NCBI GenBank assembly: GCA_035518635.1 | Contig: DATIXI010000006.1 | Coordinates: forward strand, 1 to 64,000 | DNA from: AC-32 sp035518635 | GTDB taxonomy: Bacteria; Actinomycetota; Thermoleophilia; Gaiellales; Gaiellaceae | DNA length: 64,000 nt | Direction of reading: 5' to 3' | Shown: in pieces, positions 60,866 to 64,000 of the stretch | Position numbering within the stretch: position 1 is the stretch's first letter | How the letters are laid out: every line of letters begins with the position of its first letter | The notes under the pieces: model-generated | The model's input: only the letters and a program-made list of their open reading frames with translations | What the model was told of the DNA's origin: nothing | Database searches by the model: none | Program-made: the position numbers and the translations under genes

Positions 60866-61684
60866 TCAGGAGCGGAAGTGCTCCCAGCCCGAGAGCTCCC
60901 TGGGCTCTCCGGCCAGCCGTAGCTCGACGCCCTCGCCCGCCTCGCAGCGGCCGATCTCGGCGAACCCGAGCGGATCCGGTGTCGCCGCGAGGAGCTCGTA
61001 GTCCTCGCCGAAGCCGAGGTCCTCGGTCGTCGCGCCGTCGGCGAGGGGGACCCGCTCGAGGTCGATCGCCAGGCGGCAGCCCGAGCGGCGGGCGAGGTGG
61101 CCCGCGTCGACCGCGATGCCGTCCGAGACGTCGATCAGCGCATGAGCGACCGCGGCAAGACGTCGACCCTCCTCGAGTCGCAGCGGTGGCCTCGCGTAGC
61201 CGCCACCGCGAAAGGCCGCACCGGCGGCGCCGAGCTGCCCCGTGACGACGAGGAGGTCGCCGGGCCTGGCGCCATCGCGGCCGGGCACGCGCTCCGAGCG
61301 GCCGAGCGCCGTGACGCAGAGCGTGAGGAGGTCGGCGCGGGTCGTGTCGCCGCCGACGATCGGCACCCGAGGCTCGTTCAGGCCCGCGTAGAGCTCGAGA
61401 ACGTCGTCGAGCTCTGTCGTTCCGGGCGCGGCAAGCGTCACGAGCAGCGCCTCCGGCTCCGCCCCCGAGGCGGCGAGGTCGCTCAGGTTGACGGCGGCAG
61501 CCCTGAACCCGAGCTCGCGGTAGGTCGTCCAGTCGAGACGGAAGTGGACGCCCTCGACGAGCGCGTCCTGTGTCACGACGAGCCCACCCGAGAGCCGGGC
61601 CGCGTCGTGCTCGATCCCGCTCGCGAGCCCGCGGCGCTCCAGCTCCGCGAGCAGGCCGAGCTCGCCGAGCTCAGAGAGCCGCAT
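60866..61684 (-). CDS. thiL: Thiamine-monophosphate kinase
   Basis: 272 residues, PurM-like ATP-dependent kinase. DALVEGVHFRLDWTTYRELGFRAAAVNLSDLAASGAEP is the characteristic N-terminal block; VGGDTTR, RSERVPGRDGARPGD and IDVSDGIAVDAGHL follow. It makes thiamine diphosphate, the ligand of the riboswitch controlling this operon. It is on the short side for the family (about 320). The ATG overlaps the thiE end by 14 bases; last gene of the thi operon. Confidence 0.93.
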   Translation of the reverse strand: MRLSELGELGLLAELERRGLASGIEHDAARLSGGLVVTQDALVEGVHFRLDWTTYRELGFRAAAVNLSDLAASGAEPEALLVTLAAPGTTELDDVLELYAGLNEPRVPIVGGDTTRADLLTLCVTALGRSERVPGRDGARPGDLLVVTGQLGAAGAAFRGGGYARPPLRLEEGRRLAAVAHALIDVSDGIAVDAGHLARRSGCRLAIDLERVPLADGATTEDLGFGEDYELLAATPDPLGFAEIGRCEAGEGVELRLAGEPRELSGWEHFRS

Positions 61685-62222
61685 CGACCGCCGCCAGCAC
61701 CGCCGCGGCGTCACGCGCCGCGCGGACGACCGCGACACCTGTCGCGCCCGCGCGGACGCAGTCGCCCGCGTTGGAGGCGTCGATTCCGCCGATCGCGACC
61801 ACGGGCACCGACACGGCCGCGCAGATCTCGGCGAGGCCCTCGAGCCCGATCGGGGGGTCCGCATCCGGCTTCGTGGGCGTCGCCCAGACGGGCCCGGCTC
61901 CGACATAGGCGGCTCCCGATGCCTCGCCCGCCCGCGCTTCGACGACCGACGCGGCGGAGGTGCCGAGGAGAAGGCCCGCCGCGATAGCGCGCTCGGCGCC
62001 CGGGTCGTCCCGGCCGAGGTGCACGCCGTCGGCGCCGAGCCGGATCGCCGCTTCCACGTCGTCGTTGACGACGAAGACGGCCCCGAGGTCGCCGAAGGGG
62101 CGCCCTGCCTCGACCACCTCGTCCGTGCTCGCCCCTTTGAGGCGCAGCTGGACGACCGTCGCGCCGCCCTCGACCGCGGCGCGCGCGGTCTCGAGATCCT
62201 CGACGATCGCGTGCAGCCTCAC
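61671..62222 (-). CDS. thiE: Thiamine-phosphate synthase
   Basis: 183 residues, TIM barrel. VVQLRLKG, FVVNDDVEAAIRLGADGVHLGRDD and the phosphate loop AIGGIDASNAGDCVRAGATGVAVV are typical; the usual GT(S)(x)H loop appears as LGTSAASVVEA. It couples HMP-PP and the thiazole phosphate. It is shorter than the common 210 residues, mainly at the N-terminus. GTG 62222 overlaps the thiM stop by four bases. Confidence 0.9.
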   Translation of the reverse strand: MRLHAIVEDLETARAAVEGGATVVQLRLKGASTDEVVEAGRPFGDLGAVFVVNDDVEAAIRLGADGVHLGRDDPGAERAIAAGLLLGTSAASVVEARAGEASGAAYVGAGPVWATPTKPDADPPIGLEGLAEICAAVSVPVVAIGGIDASNAGDCVRAGATGVAVVRAARDAAAVLAAVDAAL

Positions 62223-63010
62223 GCGACGCGGTAACGGGAGTCGAGCGTCCCTGGGTCGAGGGCCGCAAGCGCGTCGTAGAGCGCCGCGTGGAAGGTGCCC
62301 GGCCCCTTCGCCTCGGCAGCCGCGTCCTCGGCGGCGACCCCGAACGCGACCAGCGCCTCGGCGGCAGCCTCGAGCGGCGCCTCGGGACGGACGGCGAGGA
62401 AGCAGCCGGTGATCGCCGTCGACATACAGCCGGTCCCGCTGACCGCGCCCAGCAGCGGGTGGCCGTTCGCAACCGCGTAGCTCCGGTCGCCGTCCGAGAC
62501 ATGGTCCACGGGCCCCGTGACCGAGGCGACGCAGCCGAGCGCCTTCGCCGCGGCCTGCGCGAGCTCCGGGCTCGCCGCCGCGCCGACCGACTCGACTCCA
62601 CGGATCTCCGCCTCCTGCCCGGCCAGCGTCGCGATCTCGGCCGCGTTCCCGCGCACGACCGCGATCTCGAGCTCGCCGAGCAGGCGCTCCGCCGTGGCCG
62701 TCCGGTAGGTGGTCGCCCCCGCGCCGACCGGGTCGAGCACGATCGGCGCGCCGGCCCGGTTCGCCGCCCGGCCGGCCATCAGCATCGCCTCGATCCAGTG
62801 ATCGGAGAGGGTGCCGATGTTCAGCACGAGCGCCCCGGCGACGGACGCCATCTCCTCCACCTCCTGCGGAGCGTGCGCCATCACCGGGAGCGCTCCGATC
62901 GCGACCGTCGCATTCGCAGTCTCGTTCATGACCACGTAGTTCGTGATCTGGTGCACGAGCGGCTTGCGCTCGCGCATCGCACGGAGATCGGCGCCCGTGG
63001 TGAGAGTCAC
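62219..63010 (-). CDS. thiM: Hydroxyethylthiazole kinase
   Basis: 263 residues, ribokinase-like. PLVHQITNYVVMNETANATVAIGALPVMAHAPQEVEEM is the family N-terminal block; VLDPVGAGATTYRT, RGNAAEI and the catalytic VSGTGCMSTAITGCFLAV follow. It phosphorylates salvaged thiazole alcohol. The GTG start overlaps the thiD stop (GTGA). Confidence 0.94.
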   Translation of the reverse strand: MTLTTGADLRAMRERKPLVHQITNYVVMNETANATVAIGALPVMAHAPQEVEEMASVAGALVLNIGTLSDHWIEAMLMAGRAANRAGAPIVLDPVGAGATTYRTATAERLLGELEIAVVRGNAAEIATLAGQEAEIRGVESVGAAASPELAQAAAKALGCVASVTGPVDHVSDGDRSYAVANGHPLLGAVSGTGCMSTAITGCFLAVRPEAPLEAAAEALVAFGVAAEDAAAEAKGPGTFHAALYDALAALDPGTLDSRYRVA

Positions 63011-63795
63011 GCGGCTCCTCGCAGGCCGATCACGTCGACGGGGCCTTCGCCGGCCCCCAGCTCGGTCAGGCCCTGGGCGACGGCGCGCGAGGCGGCCTTG
63101 GCGGCGCCGCGGGCCGCGGCCTCGAGGCTCTCGCCGCGGGCGAGCAGCGCCGCCAGGGTCGCCGAGTGCGTGCAGCCGGCGCCGTGCGTAGCTCGGACCG
63201 CGTGACGCTTGACCGGGATCTCGATGTGCTCCTCGCCGTCGAAGAGGTGGTCGACGGGCTCGGCCGCGTGACCGCCGGTGACGACCACCGCCGCGGCGCC
63301 GAGCTCGTGCAGCCGCTCGGCCAGCACGGAGGGCAGGCCGTCGCCGACCAGCGCCTCTGCCTCGGGCACGTTCGGCGTGATCACGGTCGCGAGCGGGAAG
63401 AGCCGCGCGACCAGCGTCCCGACGGCCTCGTCCTTGAGCAGCCGCGCGCCGGAGCTCGCGACCATCACCGGGTCGACGACCAGAGGAACAGGGTGCTCGT
63501 CCAGGAAGTCCGCGACCGCCTCGATCTGGGCCGACGAGGAGAGCATCCCCGTCTTGGCCGCGTCGACGCCGATGTCGTCGAACACCGCCTCGAGCTGGGC
63601 AGTGACGATCTCCGGCGGAACGTCGTGGACGGCGGTCACCCCGGTCGTGTTCTGCGCAGTCAGCGCGACGACCGCGCTCATCCCGTGGCAGCCGGCGGCG
63701 GCGAAGGCCTTCAGGTCGGCCTGGATCCCAGCGCCGCCCCCGGAGTCCGACCCCGCAATAGTCAAACAGCATGGGGGAACCCATGGTTCCCCCAT
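63007..63795 (-). CDS. thiD: Hydroxymethylpyrimidine/phosphomethylpyrimidine kinase
   Basis: 262 residues. LTIAGSDSGGGAGIQADLKAFAAAGCHGMSAVVALTAQNT, VVDPVMVASSGARLL, TPNVPEAEAL and the C-terminal ATHGAGCTHSATLAALLA are ThiD blocks; it phosphorylates HMP twice. ATG 63795 was chosen because AAGGAGG lies 7 nt upstream (63803-63809); an ATG at 63834 in frame lacks support. The first codons lie in a 12-bp hairpin (63770-63796) and a TPP riboswitch precedes the gene. Confidence 0.93.
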   Translation of the reverse strand: MGEPWVPPCCLTIAGSDSGGGAGIQADLKAFAAAGCHGMSAVVALTAQNTTGVTAVHDVPPEIVTAQLEAVFDDIGVDAAKTGMLSSSAQIEAVADFLDEHPVPLVVDPVMVASSGARLLKDEAVGTLVARLFPLATVITPNVPEAEALVGDGLPSVLAERLHELGAAAVVVTGGHAAEPVDHLFDGEEHIEIPVKRHAVRATHGAGCTHSATLAALLARGESLEAAARGAAKAASRAVAQGLTELGAGEGPVDVIGLRGAA

Positions 63796-63796
63796 G
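63770..63796 (-). promoter_or_regulatory. Hairpin covering the thiD start codon
   Basis: Arms CATGGGGGAACC and GGTTCCCCCATG, perfectly paired with a 3-nt loop. The start ATG (63793-63795) is in the stem. It may help a translational switch work with the riboswitch, or be a chance or mobile palindrome in the coding start. Confidence 0.45.
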
Positions 63797-63842
63797 TGCC
63801 CCCTCCTTAGCGGGCGCGACATGGCCAAGGACACTCAGCTCC

Positions 63843-63861
63843 GGCCGAGCAAAGCTCGGCC
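63843..63861 (-). promoter_or_regulatory. Hairpin between TPP aptamer and thiD
   Basis: GGCCGAGC / GCTCGGCC, 8 bp perfect with a 3-nt loop, 34 nt before the ribosome site. No T-run follows, so if it belongs to the expression platform it acts on translation, not as an intrinsic terminator. Confidence 0.4.
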
Positions 63862-63891
63862 TCCGCGGCGGGCTGCTCGTTCTCCAACTTG

Positions 63892-63968
63892 GGCTCCTCC
63901 CTCCGCCGGCATGACCCGGGTCAGGTTCGTCGGGTGTGATCTCAGCCCGTGAGGGCACCCCGGTGCGG
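63892..63968 (-). promoter_or_regulatory. TPP riboswitch (THI element)
   Basis: On the minus strand the conserved core reads GGGGTGCCC, GGGCTGAGATCACACCC, GAACCTGACCCGGGTC and ATGCCGGCGGAGGGAGG, in the order and spacing of the thiamine-diphosphate aptamer. It lies 97 nt before thiD and controls the thiDMEL operon. Ends are approximate. Confidence 0.95.
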
Positions 63969-63974
63969 CAAGGC

Positions 63975-63980
63975 TACCAT
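63975..63980 (+). promoter_or_regulatory. -10-like TACCAT, leaderless promoter at window end
   Basis: TACCAT, 6 nt, GTG 63987; the same arrangement as zur. It overlaps the expected 5' start of the divergent thi leader. Confidence 0.4.
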
Positions 63981-63986
63981 CGTCTC

Positions 63987-64000
63987 GTGGCCACGAGTGT
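63987..64000 (+). CDS. Start of a gene cut by the window edge
   Basis: GTG GCC ACG AGT follows a TACCAT hexamer by 6 nt. Only four codons are visible, so nothing can be said of the product, and the call rests on the promoter pattern alone. Confidence 0.3.

Overview
The window is about 64 kb of very GC-rich, gene-dense bacterial chromosome. The content suggests an aerobic, non-pathogen-like actinobacterium (Actinomycetota). A deep branch such as Thermoleophilia (Gaiellales/Solirubrobacterales) is the best guess, though that is inference. Supporting signs are PASTA and other Ser/Thr kinases, a dCTP deaminase of the bifunctional actinobacterial type, a SUF-only Fe-S pathway, a caa3-type oxidase with a c-type haem domain on subunit II, many GTG starts, and at least 13 genes with a TAnnnT hexamer 6-7 nt before the start codon (leaderless-type promoters). 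No insertion sequence, prophage, CRISPR array or rRNA was seen. One tRNA (Lys, CUU) and one TPP riboswitch are present.

Layout. 1-5.2 kb: the end of a PASTA kinase, ddl, a second receptor-like kinase and a GabT-like aminotransferase (cell wall and signalling). 5.3-10.9 kb: dcd, an MFS/GPH transporter, a PlsC-like acyltransferase, a lactate 2-monooxygenase-like FMN enzyme, a secreted unknown and an NDUFA9-like reductase. 10.9-11.2 kb: a structured small transcription unit with an almost perfect Shine-Dalgarno and a strong terminator. 11.2-20 kb: an O-methyltransferase, then the SUF system in two blocks (sufS-sufU-Rieske-tag and sufC-sufB-sufD). These are separated by an opposite-strand pair: a cytochrome c/Cys-repeat lipoprotein and a methyltransferase. 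20-23.6 kb: tatAC, an adenosine deaminase-family enzyme, a TPR membrane protein and a dihaem cytochrome c. 23.6-28.7 kb: a tightly overlapping cytochrome oxidase operon (ctaC-ctaD-double Usp-ctaE-TM/Usp). 28.8-32.6 kb: an Orn/Lys/Arg decarboxylase, a cupin, an FG-GAP-like lipoprotein and tRNA-Lys.

32.7-42.8 kb is a cell-surface polysaccharide region. It holds a UDP-GlcNAc epimerase/dehydrogenase/oxidoreductase/acetyltransferase operon, a SpoIID plus subtilase pair, and the four dTDP-rhamnose genes (rfbB convergent to rfbACD). 42.8-49.9 kb: an MMPL exporter with a palindromic operator, hsp20-lon, a YtxH-like protein and an M23 peptidase. 50-52.8 kb: znuABC and a divergent zur sharing an operator region. 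52.8-60.8 kb: paired TauE/SafE halves, otsB, an EamA transporter, NUDIX, a PLP decarboxylase, polX, a dolichol-phosphate-mannose synthase-like enzyme, thioredoxin and a lone DppB-type permease. 60.9-64 kb: the thiamine operon thiD-thiM-thiE-thiL behind a TPP riboswitch, and the first codons of a divergent gene.

Two families of short perfect palindromes recur inside or at the ends of genes. One has a 13-bp core GGGGTCWGACCCC (three copies). The other is an exact 24-bp repeat around AGTAACAGTCTGTTACT (two copies). Each family has a copy read in frame inside a conserved enzyme and a copy that supplies a stop codon. Genes are packed so tightly that 8 of 14 convergent pairs overlap by exactly 4 bp. 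No gap exceeds 300 bp.
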